NCBI GenBank assembly: GCA_033065855.1
Contig: JAVXUO010002636.1
Coordinates: 1 to 64,000, forward strand
Direction of reading: 5' to 3'
Length of the DNA: 64,000 nucleotides
Source: Escallonia rubra
Lineage: Eukaryota > Streptophyta > Magnoliopsida > Escalloniales > Escalloniaceae
Below, piece by piece: positions 11,925 to 23,911 of the stretch (positions within the stretch are counted from its first letter, which is position 1; every line of letters begins with the position of its first letter). The translations under genes and the position numbers were made by a program. Under the pieces are notes generated by a model, which worked only from the letters and a program-made list of their open reading frames with translations, did not search any database and was not told the DNA's origin.

Positions 11925-12835
11925 GAAGAATGATTCGAGTAAAGAGTGGACTGTGCCAAGAAGCCTTCGACAAAATCAAACAGTACCGTAGCAACCCTCC
12001 AGTCCTATGCCCGCCGATACCTGGTAGCCTTGTACGATTATACCTCATCGTGACCGATACTGTAGTCGGAGCCATGTTAGCCCAGCATTTGGAGAATTCA
12101 TTGGTTGAGAGGGCCACATACTATGTTAGTAAGACATGTGTATCTTTGGTTTGGGTAACACAAAGATTGAGACATCACATTTTGGCGTACTCCATCAGAT
12201 TGTTGGCCAAAATAGACCCTATGAAGTACCTGCTCGAGAAGTCAGTAGTGTCCAACCGCACAACCAAGTGGCTTCTATTATTGTCAGAACTTGATATCAC
12301 ATACGTCACCCAAAAGTCGATTAAGGGGAAGGTCGTGGCCAACTTGCTGGTTGATTGCCCGACTGATGATACCAGCAGATGGGAGGCAAAATTCCCAGAT
12401 GAAGGAGTGTGTATCGTGGAATCAAAAATGACATGGCAGTTGTATTTCGATTGAGCGGCAAATAGTAAGGGTTATGGAGTAGGGATATTGTTGATCTCAC
12501 TAGACGAAGCTCATGCACCCCTAGCCATTAAGCTGACTTTTGACTGTACTAACAACATCATTGAATACGAAGCTTGTATCATCAGTCTAGAGATGGCCCT
12601 AGACCTACGAGTGCAGGAGATTACAGTGTATGGAGATTCAGCATTGATCATTTACCAGATCCAAGGCATGTGGAGAATCAGATATAAATTTCTATAATCA
12701 TATCATGCCCATTTGGAGAAAATCGTAGACCAGCTTGAAAATGTGGAATTCCATTACCTACCCTGAGTCAAAAATAATTTTACCAATGCCCTAGCCACCC
12801 TTGCATCGATGGTTGATATACCCGAAGGACTGGAC
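11925..12835 (+). pseudogene. Tat RNase H and additional RNase H pseudogene
   Basis: The first RNase H (11930-12360) shows EAFDKIKQY, the LYLIVTDTVVGAML strand and a terminal LLSELDITYVTQKSIKG. The second, archaeal-type RNase H begins at MTWQLYFD (12429) and continues with NIIEYEACIISLEMAL (about 12557-12603) and YGDSALIIYQIQG. The expected DGA at its first strand reads D-stop-A. Reading ends near 12830 (ASMVDIPEGLDVEPF). The double RNase H confirms the Tat assignment. Confidence 0.75.
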
Positions 12836-13083
12836 GTAGAACCGTTTTGTGATACAGAAGAGGTATTGCTTCATGATAGCGCTCATAGAAGAAGACGAAG
12901 TGGCCGAGCCTTGGTACACCGATATACAAAATGTTATCTAAGACAAAAAATATCCCGAGGGGTGTTTTGCGAAAGACCGAGTAGCTTTGAGAAGACAGGT
13001 GGCACAGTTCATCATGTGATACCGAAGATAGTAGAAGAGACATTATAATAGGGAACACCTGTTGTGTATAACCGGGAGAAAGT

Positions 13084-13724
13084 AGTCAAATCATGGAAGA
13101 TAGACATGCAGTAGAGTGTGAACCACACATGAATAGACGAATGTTGGCGAATAAAGTTATCCGACAGGGATACTATTGGAGTACTATGGAGAAAGACTGT
13201 GTTGAGTATGTGAGGAGGTGTCACAAATGTCAAGTGTATGCCAACTTACAACATCTCCCTCCCCGGGAGTCATACAACATGACCTCATCTTGGCCTTTCT
13301 CAATTTGGGGAATAGATGTGATAGAGGAGATCGGCCTTAAGTGAATGGAAGCCGCTTCAAATACTGTGCCCAATGCTAGAAAGGTTGCTCAGTTTATCCA
13401 AACGAACATCATTTGTTGATATGAAGTGCCTCAGGAGTTAATCTTAGACAATGGGCTACATTTTGAAGAAGAAGTTTCAGACCTAGCCGAAGAGTACGGT
13501 ATCATCCGACATTGCTCGTCATCGTACTGACCGAAGACCAATGGGGTTGTCGAAGCCGCCAACAAGAACATCAAAAGCATGTTCAGTAAAATGACAGAGG
13601 AGTTGGCCAGACAAGCTTCCCTACGCCCTCTGCGGCTATAGGACATCAGTGAGAACATCGACCGGGCTACCCCATATTCATTAGTCTACGACATAGAGGC
13701 CGTACTCCCAGTAGAATTGGAAAT
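13084..13724 (+). pseudogene. Tat integrase pseudogene, N-terminal and core part
   Basis: The zinc region reads VIRQGYYWSTMEKDCVEYV then CHKCQ (13159-13233), giving the CxxC half of the HHCC finger. The core follows: SIWGIDVIEEIG with the first Asp near 13315, LILDNGLHF with the second Asp near 13449, and TNGVVEAANKNIKSMF with the Glu near 13554. All three catalytic acidic residues are present, but stops at 13342, 13418, 13528 and 13640 break the frame. The sequence is interrupted at 13724 by the solo LTR. Confidence 0.8.
13720..13724 (+). repeat. 5-bp target duplication of solo LTR, left copy
   Basis: GAAAT here is repeated at 16725-16729. Confidence 0.9.
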
Positions 13725-16724
13725 TGTAATATCCCAAAATTTAGGAGCGGGTTAAATAACCATCGGTGCTCCGAAAAATAAACGGACGATAATTTTGGGG
13801 AAAAATATAACTTTTGAAATTTTGGCGGCATTTTTGTAATTTTGGAAAACTTGAGAGGCCAAAGTGCAAAATTTTAAACTTTGCAAAATGTGTCATAACC
13901 TGATGAAATAGGCCATGCACGATGGCCACCTCCTGCTTGGTATGACCTGAGTCATTGTTGGAAATTATAAAGTATTTTGGGATAAGATTCACGAGAAGGA
14001 AATATAGAAAGAAAATTTTGGGGTGCAAAACTAAATACCATAAAGTGAAGGATAGTTGAAGAACACGCACAGTAGCAGCCGCAGGAAGGACGGAAAAAGA
14101 GAAGGAAAAGGGGAAAAATGAGGAAGAAGAATGAGGGGAAGGAAAGAAAGGAAAAAAAAGTTGAATCTGAACCCTAACGGGGTATGATCTTGAACCAAAA
14201 GTGTGAAAATTGATTGAGTATATGTCATGTATATATATTTATATATTCGGTTGTATGAATATGATTTGGGATGAAAAAATTGTGATGAATTCTTGTTGGA
14301 ATCATGGACATAAAACCCTAAAACAACAAAGAAAGAGAAAATGAATTAGGATTTTGAATTGGGCTAGATTTCAGTGGGCGTGGGTGTGTGTTTTAGTGTG
14401 TGTTCTTCATCCATGGAGATTTAATTCGAATTGTGGGTGCTTAATTGGATGTAATTGTATGAACTGAATCGATTTAGGGCTTAAAAGTGTGGAAGGCAAT
14501 GTAATTAGGTGATTTTAAGTGGGAAAAGGGGGAAATCCATGCGAAAACAAGCCCAGGTACACGGCTGATTCAGTGAATAAGAAGGCTTGTGTGTGTGTTC
14601 AAGGTGTGATAGTGCGTGTTCGAATTTGAATAGTAATTTGTAATTGTCGCTAAAGATGAAACATTAATAAACAGGTTCTAATTCGAATTTTTAAAAATAG
14701 TTAGGTTCAGATTTAGCCAAAGTACAAAAGGAAGACCCTAGTTATTTTTAGGAGACCTACGTCATGGAAAATTTTCAGATTTTTCAGAGGTCAGGAAAAG
14801 GGTTAACCGCTGCGAGAATTTTGGAACTTTGTAGTGGAATTTAAAATATCAAACTAGCGCGCTTCCACGCGAAAATTTTATGAGAACCCTAGGATGCTGA
14901 GAAATTCCATTTTCCAATATTATGGTTCATTCCAAAGTCGTTTACTATTTTTGGCCGAACGGGCTTTTAAGCGCTCGGTTTGGACACCGATTCGGGATTT
15001 TTGGACGAAAATTTTGAAACCAAATACTTTTTAGCTCAAAAATGATTTTAGGATGCTTAAAATAGTGTTTTAAGATATTTTGGGATTTTTTCGGTGCCGG
15101 GAACTCCCAGGGGTATTTTGGTAATTTACCACCCCGAGGGGTTATTTTAGTAATTTGACCTAAGAAATGTATTTTTGGGTAAAATGGCATACGGTAAGTT
15201 TATTATAGTGATTCTACTTACAAGAAGGCCATTTTGGTGATTTAAGTCCGAGAGGGGCATTTTGGTAATTTTACACCCCAGGGGCGTTTGGTCATTTTAC
15301 ATACTCGGTGAGGGGGTTCATTTTGGGAGTATATGTGAGTCTGTATTAAGTTACAATATTGTAATACAGACTGTAATCTAATTAGTTGATTGTTCCGCTT
15401 AGGTTAAAGTTAAAGACTTCCGGTTAGGATAATTTAGCTGCGGATCCAAGTAAGGGATTCTATCTGAACCCTGGGTAAGGACTTTCGTCCAAACCCTTAT
15501 TTTGATAATTCATACTCGTAAGTACTCCTTTGATTTAGTTATGACTAATGTCAAACTCTGAATTATGTATTGATATCAGCATGTTATTGCTATAAAATCT
15601 CAATATTGAACCTGAATCGATTATTTAAAAATCTTGTGATGCTCACTTGTTATTGCATGCTGAGAAACTTTGATAATTGTTTGTATTCGTTATTCCGAAT
15701 TTTTGTGCTTAAATTCGATAATTATTCGTAATCGCTTTTGCTGTTTATTTGTGATTTTTCTTCTGAAATTCTGAATGATGTCTTACATCAGTATGTTTAT
15801 TATTATTGGGACCCGAATTGATTTCGGTGACTTGGGCCTATGTTAATGCTCATTGATATTGTTAATTTTTATGTGTTGACCTGGGTACCTGTTCTGTGGG
15901 GAGGCGTTATAAGGGTCTGAACTTGCAAAAATATGCAGGGCTAGTACCTTAGTGAGAAGGACTAGTAATTATTATTGTACAACATACATGTGTACGACTT
16001 TGCCTGAATGGCATCGCGATCGCCCAGGATCAACGTTGATTTTTTATTTTATCTGCACCATATGTACCATGGTTGTTACGGAAACGACTAAGAAATGATT
16101 ATCTCAATTGGTTTGAAATACCTTGAGAAAGCTTTGTTGTACTCTGGAAATGATGACTTTGAAAATGATATTTTATTGATTGTTTTGGAACCCATCGTGA
16201 TTGTATTTGTATATTTTGGTATTTTATTTATGATGAATTATGATCGTTTTGGAAACCATTGAGTTTTGATCGTTCGAAGTGTTTTGGAAATCATCGTCGG
16301 TTGGATTCTTGGGAATCGTGTTGTAATCTTTTTGTAGTTTTTTGTATGACCTTGCCGAGCTCTCAAAAGCTCACCTTTTGTTTGGCTCCATTCTACAGGT
16401 GATGATAAACAGTAATAGGTTTGGGAATGGGTTAGAGTCTGTGTGAGGTTTCGGTAAACCCGCCACTAAAGTGTAGTGAGACCCCTGCGTGGGTCGGTAC
16501 TATCACCTTGTTTTATAAGGACTCGAGTTTGTAAAGAACTTAGGTTTTAACAGTTTAAGTTTAAGCACTCTTGTAAGCTTGTATTTGAAGAATTTGAGAT
16601 GGTATCGGATTAAATGTTTTGAAGTATGTGTTAGTGAACAGATTTGACAGGTTTGATGTGATCCGGTAGGTTAACGACCCGGGAGTTCGGGGCGGCGGAG
16701 CTCCGGTTTTGCGGGGGCGTTACA
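13725..16724 (+). mobile_element. 3.0-kb solo LTR of a Ty3/gypsy element
   Basis: The sequence begins TGTAATATCCC and ends GGGGGCGTTACA, with TG...CA termini and a perfect 5-bp duplication GAAAT on both sides. It has no primer-binding site, polypurine tract or coding sequence, so it is a single LTR left by recombination between two LTRs. A TATA-like TATATATTTATATA run lies near 14231. Several short phrases of the form GGGGTATTTTGGTAATTT recur between 15110 and 15290. The same LTR family occurs in reverse as the outer layer of the nest at 22257-41470: GAGCTCTCAAAAGCTCACC at 16357-16375 matches the opposite strand near 22565-22583. Its position inside an integrase makes it younger than the Tat element. 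Confidence 0.9.
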
Positions 16725-16729
16725 GAAAT
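16725..16729 (+). repeat. 5-bp target duplication of solo LTR, right copy
   Basis: GAAAT, identical to 13720-13724. Confidence 0.9.
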
Positions 16730-17085
16730 TAACTTTCTTAGGGTGTTATTAGAGAACCAGATAGCCAAAGAAGACTGGGTAAGACACAGAGTCGAGGAAT
16801 TAGTGCTGGTAGATGAAAATAGGCTAAAAGCATTATCACATTCAGGGTTATAAGATGCGGATTGCCCGAGCCTTTAACAAGCGAGTGAAGGGACATGGTC
16901 TAAAAGAATGAGATTTGGTGTTAAAGGAGAGCATTGGACAAATTTTAAAACCGCGAGGAAATTTGAACCCGACTGGTCAGGTCCCTATATGATCAAGCAA
17001 ATCATGATTGAGGGTGCAACGTTGTTAGTCGATTTAGACAGCATTGAATTCTAGTCAATCTAGATCAACTAAAGAAATATTATGT
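16730..17085 (+). pseudogene. Tat integrase pseudogene, C-terminal part
   Basis: After the solo LTR the reading resumes with LTFLRVLLENQ and EDWVRHRVEEL, then the C-terminal integrase block (FKTARKFEPDWSGPYMIKQI, 16940-16999) whose GPY motif is usual for plant gypsy integrases. Several stops are present. The end near 17085 agrees with the usual end of pol. Confidence 0.75.
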
Positions 17086-17459
17086 TTAGTAAATTTTTGT
17101 AATTGAACTACGAATGACCCGATCCTCCTTAAGAACAATTTTTACCATATACAAATTGATGTAACACATAGATGGAGGTACGTAGATAGCCCGTAAAGTT
17201 ACCTCGGGTGCTGTCAAATTTTAATAATAAAATTCTTTTATTTTCACTGGCTAAAACACTAACTACATTCCTGAAGAAAAAAAATGCCTGCTAGGACAAA
17301 AACCCTGTAAAGAATGGCCTAGGCAAAAGTTAGGGCAAAAGAAAAATGAAAATCAGAAGAAAAAAATTTATAGAAAAAGAAAAATGCCCACTAGGACGAA
17401 AACCCTGCAAAGTGCAGCCTAGGCAAAAGTTAGGGAAAAAAGAAAATTCTAGGTCCGAT
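17086..17459 (+). other. Post-pol untranslated region with an imperfect direct repeat
   Basis: Non-coding. A unit containing TAGGACAAAAACCCTG and GGCAAAAGTTAGGG occurs twice, at about 17283-17340 and 17389-17445, with about 85% visual agreement. The placement fits the 3' untranslated region of the Tat element. Confidence 0.55.
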
Positions 17460-19135
17460 CAACAACCTATGGGATATCCACCAAAATCTTTTTCATCTTC
17501 TTCATAGCTGGACTGTCTTCGTCATTTATGATTGATCTCCATGTTTCAGTATCTTTCTTGTAAGCCAATCTTTGAGACACCGAAATCACATCCTCCAAGT
17601 CTTCCATTTGAGAAGCAGGTCACCAATCTGCTTAAGCATCCATTTCAGCTTCCCGATTCCACGGAACTTTGATAGTCGGATTCCTCTTTGGTGATTTCTC
17701 CTTAAGCAGCAAGGAGGGGTGTCGTCAGGGCTCATCCATGTGTCAAGACCGTATTGGATTCCCGTCTGCATCAAACTTCTCCTTGAATAGTTGGGAACCA
17801 ATCCAAGACCGTCTGATCCAACAGACGTGAACTTCGCCTTCAGCCTAAGGATGACAAAAACTTTGCACTATGCTTTAAGAAGTCTTTCCAGGCTCAGACA
17901 CCTCCAGGCCCAATTCGATAGCTGCACGAGCTTCCTCATTGGTTTGCTCCAAAGACTCACAAGCACTTGGGAAGTTCTAGTTCAGTTCCATCCTCAATTT
18001 GTTTTCCAAAGCTAACACCTTTTAAGAACCAGGGTCGAAAGCCAATAGAGTATGCATTAGACAGTAAAGGAGCAATAGGCTCTATACCAATAAAGAAACG
18101 TCTAACTTCAATGGAATTATGAGTATAAGGCAGAGATCCCCAACCTCACAAAATAGCCTCGATTTTGGAAGGGCTAAGGGTTTGTTCCCTAACAAACTCA
18201 CCATAGACTTTTAGAATTACCTGCTCATAATCGAACTGCCTCAGGATCCGGCAGGCAAAGTAGAAAGATGTATAATGTAGTCCTAGGAGATAAACACAGG
18301 GATATTCAGCAGTTCTTAGAGCAGGGCCATAAGCCCTCCATCATTTGTAGTACCAACGGATATCTTTGGACTCCTACACACAGAAGAAGTGAGTCCAATC
18401 ATCTATGTCTGAATGACATTCAAAGAGTAAAGGCCGAGAAAAAAAAAGCATTGGAGCTATACCCTACCGCAACAGGTTTGGCTATTAGGCACATATGGTC
18501 CAACGCGACATGTATAAAAGCAAATAACTAATCACGAAAGGAACACTGTGATCTTTATGCATATCAGTGATACGAAGCAAAGTTTCAACTACCACTAAGG
18601 GAATTTTGGTTTTACCTCTAGTCGATACCTGGACCAATATGTCAGCTAGATATTTGGCCACCAAGCATAATGCCAAGGCGGCCACCCGACCATGGGCATA
18701 CTGTTAATCACCACCAGTCGATTTGGCAGAAAAATATTCTATCAAGGGAGAAAGCTAAATACCATAACCTCAAATGAAAGATCGTGCACTCTTCTTTTTC
18801 ATCTTCAATAAGCTCTTGAGGGCTTTGACGTACCTATCCTGAACAACTGGAACGGCAATCGGCCGATTGACCGAAATGCCTACCAAGGCCGAGAATTCTT
18901 CAAAAGTAGGACATAGTTCATTTAGACCAAAGCGGAATACATGATCATCTACATCCCAAAACTTGCAAGCCACACGAAAAAATGTCTTTGCAAACCACCA
19001 TGCTCCTCAAGCTCATCACAGATTTCAGGTTGAATTGTCTGTCTAGGTGGATTAATTCAATTTTGTTAAAGGTGTCTGCGAAGGCACAAAATTGGAACTC
19101 GAAGATCGTGGGATCGTCTTCGAAAGCCATGGGGA
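17460..19135 (-). pseudogene. Antisense plant-mobile-domain ORF, degenerate
   Basis: On the minus strand, from an ATG at about 19130, the reading gives MAFEDDPTIFEFQFCAFADT, then in another frame MACKFWDVDDHVFRFG (about 18926-18973) followed by ELCPTFEEFSALVGI. W-D...HVFRFG...ELCPTLEEF is the signature of the plant mobile domain. It continues with degraded pieces through 18485 and down to about 17586. Extra antisense ORFs of this kind are known between pol and the 3' LTR of Tat elements. At least three frameshifts are present, so it makes no protein. Its role in the family is unknown; a host-derived origin is the accepted view. Confidence 0.7.
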
Positions 19136-19179
19136 GTTCTAGAAGAGAACAAGGGTCGAATATCGTTCCACAAGGATGA

Positions 19180-20830
19180 GTCCTAAATATATAGTCAGAG
19201 AACCTAAGTTCTTTAATGAATGTGTGTGTAGTTCTTTAATGTGTATATGTCGTAGAGAGTAACCTGAGAAGGATAATGAGAGGCAATGTAGTGTGCATGT
19301 GTATAAGGTATAAGTGTGAGTGTTTGATCCAAGAACTTAGAAATAGGAAGTGTAAGTGTCGCTAAAGGCTTGAGTTTTTCCATTAACCCTTTGTTGGATT
19401 TTCAAAAAGCTATTTCCAATTTGATTTTGATAAAATACAAAAGAGAAACCCCTATTATTTTTATGAGATCTACATCATGGAATTTTCTGGGATTTGGGTA
19501 TGCGAAGGGCATTAAATGATTTTATTTGAAAAAAGAGTTTTCAATTTATTTAATACAGCATATTAGCTTCTTCTTAGCTAAACATTTTACAGTAATCTTG
19601 TTTTACTGGGATACTTCTGCGTCTAAATTTTCTTGGTATTTCAATACCATTTGCTGTATCGTTGAGATATGACCATTTAACGCTCAGTTAAAATATCGGA
19701 TAAGGGTTTTGAGCAAAAATCTCGTGAAGGACTTTTTAGTCCGAATTGCTTAAAAAGATATTTTAAAATGTTTCAAGATTTTTGTTGCTGTGATGACCGA
19801 CGGGAGTTATTTTGATAAATTTACATTCGACGAGGTGTATTTTGGTAATTTTACATACAACAAGGAGTATTTTGGTAATATTTCATTCTCGGTGGTGAAC
19901 ATATTGGTACCATGCTTAGGAGTGCCCTGTGCTTGTATAGGTGTGCACTATGCATGTATTTGTGTATTTTTTAGGATTATCATGTGAGTGCTATGGGTGC
20001 ATGTGTGTATTGTGTTGTGGGTTTGTGTGCTTGTTTGTAAGAGAAAGCGACATGAAGAAAGAATGGGAAGGTGCACTAGTACGGGTTGTCGAGACGATAG
20101 GGTGTGTTAGTTGTTGTCTTATAGAGTTCAAAAGAGTGAGTCAGAGAGTTAGAAAAGCTGGATGAAGTCGGACGCTACAGATAGAAGGAGAATGAAAGAA
20201 ATTGAAGAAAAATGACAGGATTTTTGCTAAGTCAGTTTTTAAAGAAGTGAAGATAGGCGCATATACTATTGGCTCGTTCAAGAGAAGCTTGGAATGGATT
20301 GGATTGGGCAATTAAGGAATCTATTATCGAGAAAATGTGTAGCATTATGTAAGTGACTTTTTCGATCCACCTAGTGTATTCTACAATGTATATGTTATCT
20401 ATTTTTAAGAAACTTATATTTACCATAAGTGAATAGCTTGTAGTGAGCTCATTTCGAGAGTAGGGATCAGAACTGTTTAAAAAGTTAATACCGAGTTTAT
20501 AACATCATAGCGTAGATTGTATCCTGATAAATGATTTGCTCTATTTAGGTTAATTCAAAGGATTTCTGGTTGAGGTTGGTTGATTAGCTTAACATAGCTT
20601 CGGACCAAGGTAAGGGATTTCAATCTGAAACTCAATTCATCAAATTGTCCTCGCATATATTTTTTCTAATTTGTTATCGGTACTTCAGATGCTCTGTTTT
20701 ACCGTTATAATAGTTACGTGATGGACGTGATTGGGTTTGGGTTTAAGAACATGCACGGACCTGGGTTCGGCGAGTTACAGTAGAACTGTATCATACACGT
20801 GATATTCCAGGTAATATAAACCAAGCTTCT
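19180..20830 (+). mobile_element. LTR remnant related to the 13725-16724 solo LTR
   Basis: No coding sequence. Phrases found in the solo LTR recur in the same order: a 'flattened' TTTTAGGAGACCTACGTCATGGAA-like stretch near 19460-19480, GGACTTTTTAGTCC near 19727, GGTGTATTTTGGTAATTTTAC near 19834 and CCAAGGTAAGGGATT near 20611. A parallel copy exists at about 60900-61480. Both ends are missing, so target duplications cannot be checked. Confidence 0.6.
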
Positions 20831-21633
20831 CAAACTACATTATGGCCTTGTACTTTATCCCAACTTTTGTGAGTGCTCTAGAGAATTAGCTCAAATCTCA
20901 TATGAAGCGGGCACACTTTCACACTCATATAAGTGAGTCTATCAAGGATTCTATGTTTTTGTAGTTATGAAAAGTCCCTGTCATAAGCTTTTAAGATGTA
21001 AGAAACATAGTCTTTTGTCGTCCGCTATATAATGTAGCGGACGATGAAAAAAAAACGCAAAAAATATATCTAGACCATCCACATCTCGTGCGTGGACTGC
21101 CAGACGAGCAATGGATCAACTCCCTATATATATGACCCATTTTTGTAGTCTTTTTAGTTATTAAATGATTATTGAACTTTACTGTTAATTAAGTTTATTA
21201 TTATTATAGGCTTAGACATAATAATATAATGAGCCTAATCTATTTAATTAAGTCTAATAAGGGATCAAAAATCGGCCGGTTCGTTGGATGAACCGACCGG
21301 TTTGTTGACCTTTTTCAAGTTTCAGATTTTCATCAAATATTCAGCTCTATCACCAAATTACATACTAGATAGTCATCCTTATCATTTCTGATGCCCAAAC
21401 CTCGATAAACAGGGTCTTTGTGCTACATTTTCAAGGACAATCTTTTTCTCCCTATAACTATTATACCATTTCTCTCTTAGAAGTGGTAGATCATCTCTAA
21501 GGGGAATTTAGCATTTCATATTCACTTCTATATTCTTAAGCCATGTGCATCGACATCTCAAAGTGTTTCCGAGTCTTCTAAATGCATTCGAGAGGTACAT
21601 TTTATTGCTTTTCTCTAGGCTAGTTACAATATA
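20831..21633. other. Non-coding spacer with a short perfect hairpin
   Basis: No gene seen. A perfect 10-bp hairpin (TCGTCCGCTA / TAGCGGACGA) lies at 21018-21044 around a 7-base loop, extended by T-rich and A-rich arms. A second GC-rich inverted motif (CGGTTC ... GAACCG) is at about 21275-21298. Their role is unknown. Confidence 0.5.
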
Positions 21634-22034
21634 CTCCCTTTGTCCCGCATAAATTGATCATCTTTCCCTTTTTAGCCATCCCACAAAAGTTCCTCACTTT
21701 CTAAATTAAGAAACAAATCTCTAAGTGTTTTTTTTCCATTAAAATTACCCTTCTTACACTTTTTTTATTCTATTTGTTTCTCCATATTTAACTCTCTACC
21801 AACTCATTTTCTCTATCCTGCTCTACTTTCTAACACTTTTTTATTCTATTTCTCTCTCCATATTTAATACCCCACTAACCAATTTTCTCTATCCTGGCCC
21901 ACTTACTTCCCCTCCTTTCTCTAAAAAGTAGAATGAGAAATACACATTTTATGACTTGAATCCTTAATCTGCGTGCAAGAATCCTTAATGTGTGTACAAG
22001 TCAAAGTTGATCGAATTATGTGGGACGGAGGGAG
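21634..22034. mobile_element. Stowaway MITE (Tc1/mariner type)
   Basis: The 401-bp element begins CTCCCTTTGTCCC and ends GGGACGGAGGGAG, the consensus Stowaway terminal inverted repeat, with TA on both sides (21632-21633 and 22035-22036) as the target duplication. It is AT-rich and non-coding, as expected. Such elements are moved by mariner-like transposases encoded elsewhere. Two internal direct repeats (CTCTCTCCATATTTAA-like, near 21780 and 21850) are visible. Confidence 0.93.
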
Positions 22035-22036
22035 TA

Positions 22037-22256
22037 GTAGTTTAGAGTGTTTCCCCTCCTGCGATCACATTTCTATTACATAAAGACTCAAAAAGGGTCT
22101 TTTCATTTCATTTCATAGTTCGAATCTAAAATCGAAGTGTAGGTTGCCTCCCCTAGGTCTAAAGTCGAAATAAGATGGTTTTAATTCCAGTTTGTCCGAC
22201 CGGATACGTAGGTCATTCGACCCCGATGTCGAGTTTAAACCAAAAAAAAAATAAAC
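22037..22256. other. Short spacer
   Basis: No feature recognised between the MITE and the LTR nest. Confidence 0.4.
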
Positions 22257-23058
22257 TGTAATGCCCCAGAATTTCTGGAGCATTTGCGAATCAATTCTTT
22301 ATTATTCAATCATCTCAATTTCGCTAAGAAAACCCGAATACATATCTATATTAAAGCTTCTTCAATAACTCAAATTCTCAGCTAATCATTCTTAAACGTA
22401 AAGACTAAATAAAATTACACAATTAGTAAGTTACACACTGATTCCCTCGCAGGGACTTAAATAAAGAAAATAATAAAAATCTAAACTAACTCCATGATCA
22501 GACTCTAACCAATCCAGGAAATCTATTGTCGATTATTACTTGCCAAATGGAACAGAAAAAAGGGTGAGCTTTTGAGAGCTCAGTAAGGTCGCTCAAAATT
22601 CAGAAGAGGAAATACAAACTATTATCAGGTTCACTTAAAAAACGATAAGGGAAGAGATTCAACTCTATCTCTTATACCATATGCAGATAGAAATAATTTT
22701 AATTACACTGTACACGATGCAGATGATATTGAACATGAGTGAATGCAAAGCCGCATCGACAGTGCAAGGAAATGCTTAGCAAAGCCACACAGGTAGTGCT
22801 CACTAATAATGTGGTTACAAATGCATATGGACGCTAGCTAGACCACTAAGGTACTAGTGTCTCCCGCAATAACAGACCATTTTTATATCACCCCCAATAC
22901 ATACCATCCTTATAATTCCTCAATACACTAACTCATATCGATATGCAGAATGCAATAATCGATTAATAGAATGAATAAATCGAAGCCCAACGAGTAATAA
23001 ATACTGAGCATCGATAACGTGTAAGGCTCAAAACAAGGTATTAAAGGATAACAATGCA

Positions 23059-23067
23059 TTCTTATAA
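23059..23067 (+). repeat. 9-bp target duplication of Pack-MULE, left copy
   Basis: TTCTTATAA is repeated exactly at 24124-24132. Nine bases is the Mutator hallmark. Confidence 0.95.
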
Positions 23068-23342
23068 GAGTTAATTACGCGGTTGACCACTGTACTATTA
23101 GGCAAATTTCACTTTGACCACTGGACATCGATTTGTGTCGTAGTAACCACTGAACTTTGAAATTCGTTTCAATCAGGTCACTCCGTCAATTTAAGTCCGT
23201 TTATTTAGGGGTACAACCGTCCATTCACTGTTCACCTTCTTCTTTCTTCTTCTTCTTCTTCACACACGCACACATAAACAACATTCTTCCAACTAGAACA
23301 CTGAAGCACTCAAGACCTTGAGCCACAACCATCATGGTCACC

Positions 23343-23810
23343 CTACCGAGCCACCCACCACCAGCAGCAATTAACCACGAGGCACCCGTGCTCGGGCGCC
23401 GCCGCCAGATCCACGTTGTCGATCCCCACACCAGCGCATCCCACCACCTTGAGCCGCCCGGCCGATGACCCAAACACCTCCCGGCTCACCTTGGTCTCGC
23501 TCCGCACAATCAGCGCGTCACATGATGAGATCTTGGTGCACAGCTCTTCAGGACTCAAGTTATACGAGCAATCCACGTTGGCAAACCCCTTTAGGAGGTT
23601 CAGCCCGGCCTCGCCGAGTTTTTCCGCGACGGGAACGGTGGGCTTCGCGTCCATGGCGAAGACGACGAAGACGGGGGGCGAGCGGGCGTGGCGAGGGAGC
23701 CAAACGGCGACGTTGAAGGCGGGGGAGAGGGGGAGTTTCCATGAGAGGGCTGACGTGGGTTTCTTGAGGGATCGAGTGGAGAGGAGGCTTGAATAAGCTA
23801 AAGCTGCCAT
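23343..23810 (-). pseudogene. Captured 5' fragment of plastid D-3-phosphoglycerate dehydrogenase
   Basis: The full-length enzyme oxidises 3-phosphoglycerate in the plastid as the first step of the phosphorylated serine pathway. Here only the first part is present. From ATG 23808-23810 the frame gives MAALAYSSLLSTRSLKK, a Ser/Ala/Arg-rich start typical of a transit peptide, then KPTVPVAEKLGEAGLNLLK, SPEELCTKISSCDALIVRS and VVGCAGVGIDNVDLAAA, the first part of the substrate-binding/NAD fold. Homology ends at HGCLVVN (about 23370), after which eight unrelated residues run to a stop; the NAD-binding core and regulatory domains are absent. The frame is uninterrupted over about 147 codons, suggesting recent capture. 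An upstream in-frame ATG at 23820-23822 would add four residues. Confidence 0.88.
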
Positions 23811-23890
23811 TGCTGTAAACACCCTTTCCGAAATCTGACTATGCTTTCATTTTTGGGGGTGTGTGTTCGTGTTTGGTAGTACCAGCGAGA

Positions 23891-23911
23891 GAGAGAGAGA
23901 GAGAGAGAGAG
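23891..23911. repeat. (GA)n microsatellite in captured leader
   Basis: About ten GA units just upstream of the captured start codon, complementary to a CT-rich 5' leader on the minus strand. Confidence 0.8.

Larger units (their letters stand above)
7987..17090 (+). mobile_element. Tat-lineage Ty3/gypsy retrotransposon, degenerate, split by a solo LTR
   Basis: Gag, protease, reverse transcriptase, RNase H, a second RNase H and integrase occur in that order on the plus strand, the Tat order. The integrase is cut at 13724 and resumes at 16725, around a 3,000-bp solo LTR. No intact LTR of this element is visible. The 17091-17460 stretch and the antisense ORF at 17460-19135 probably belong to its 3' untranslated region. 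Many stops make it inactive. Confidence 0.8.
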
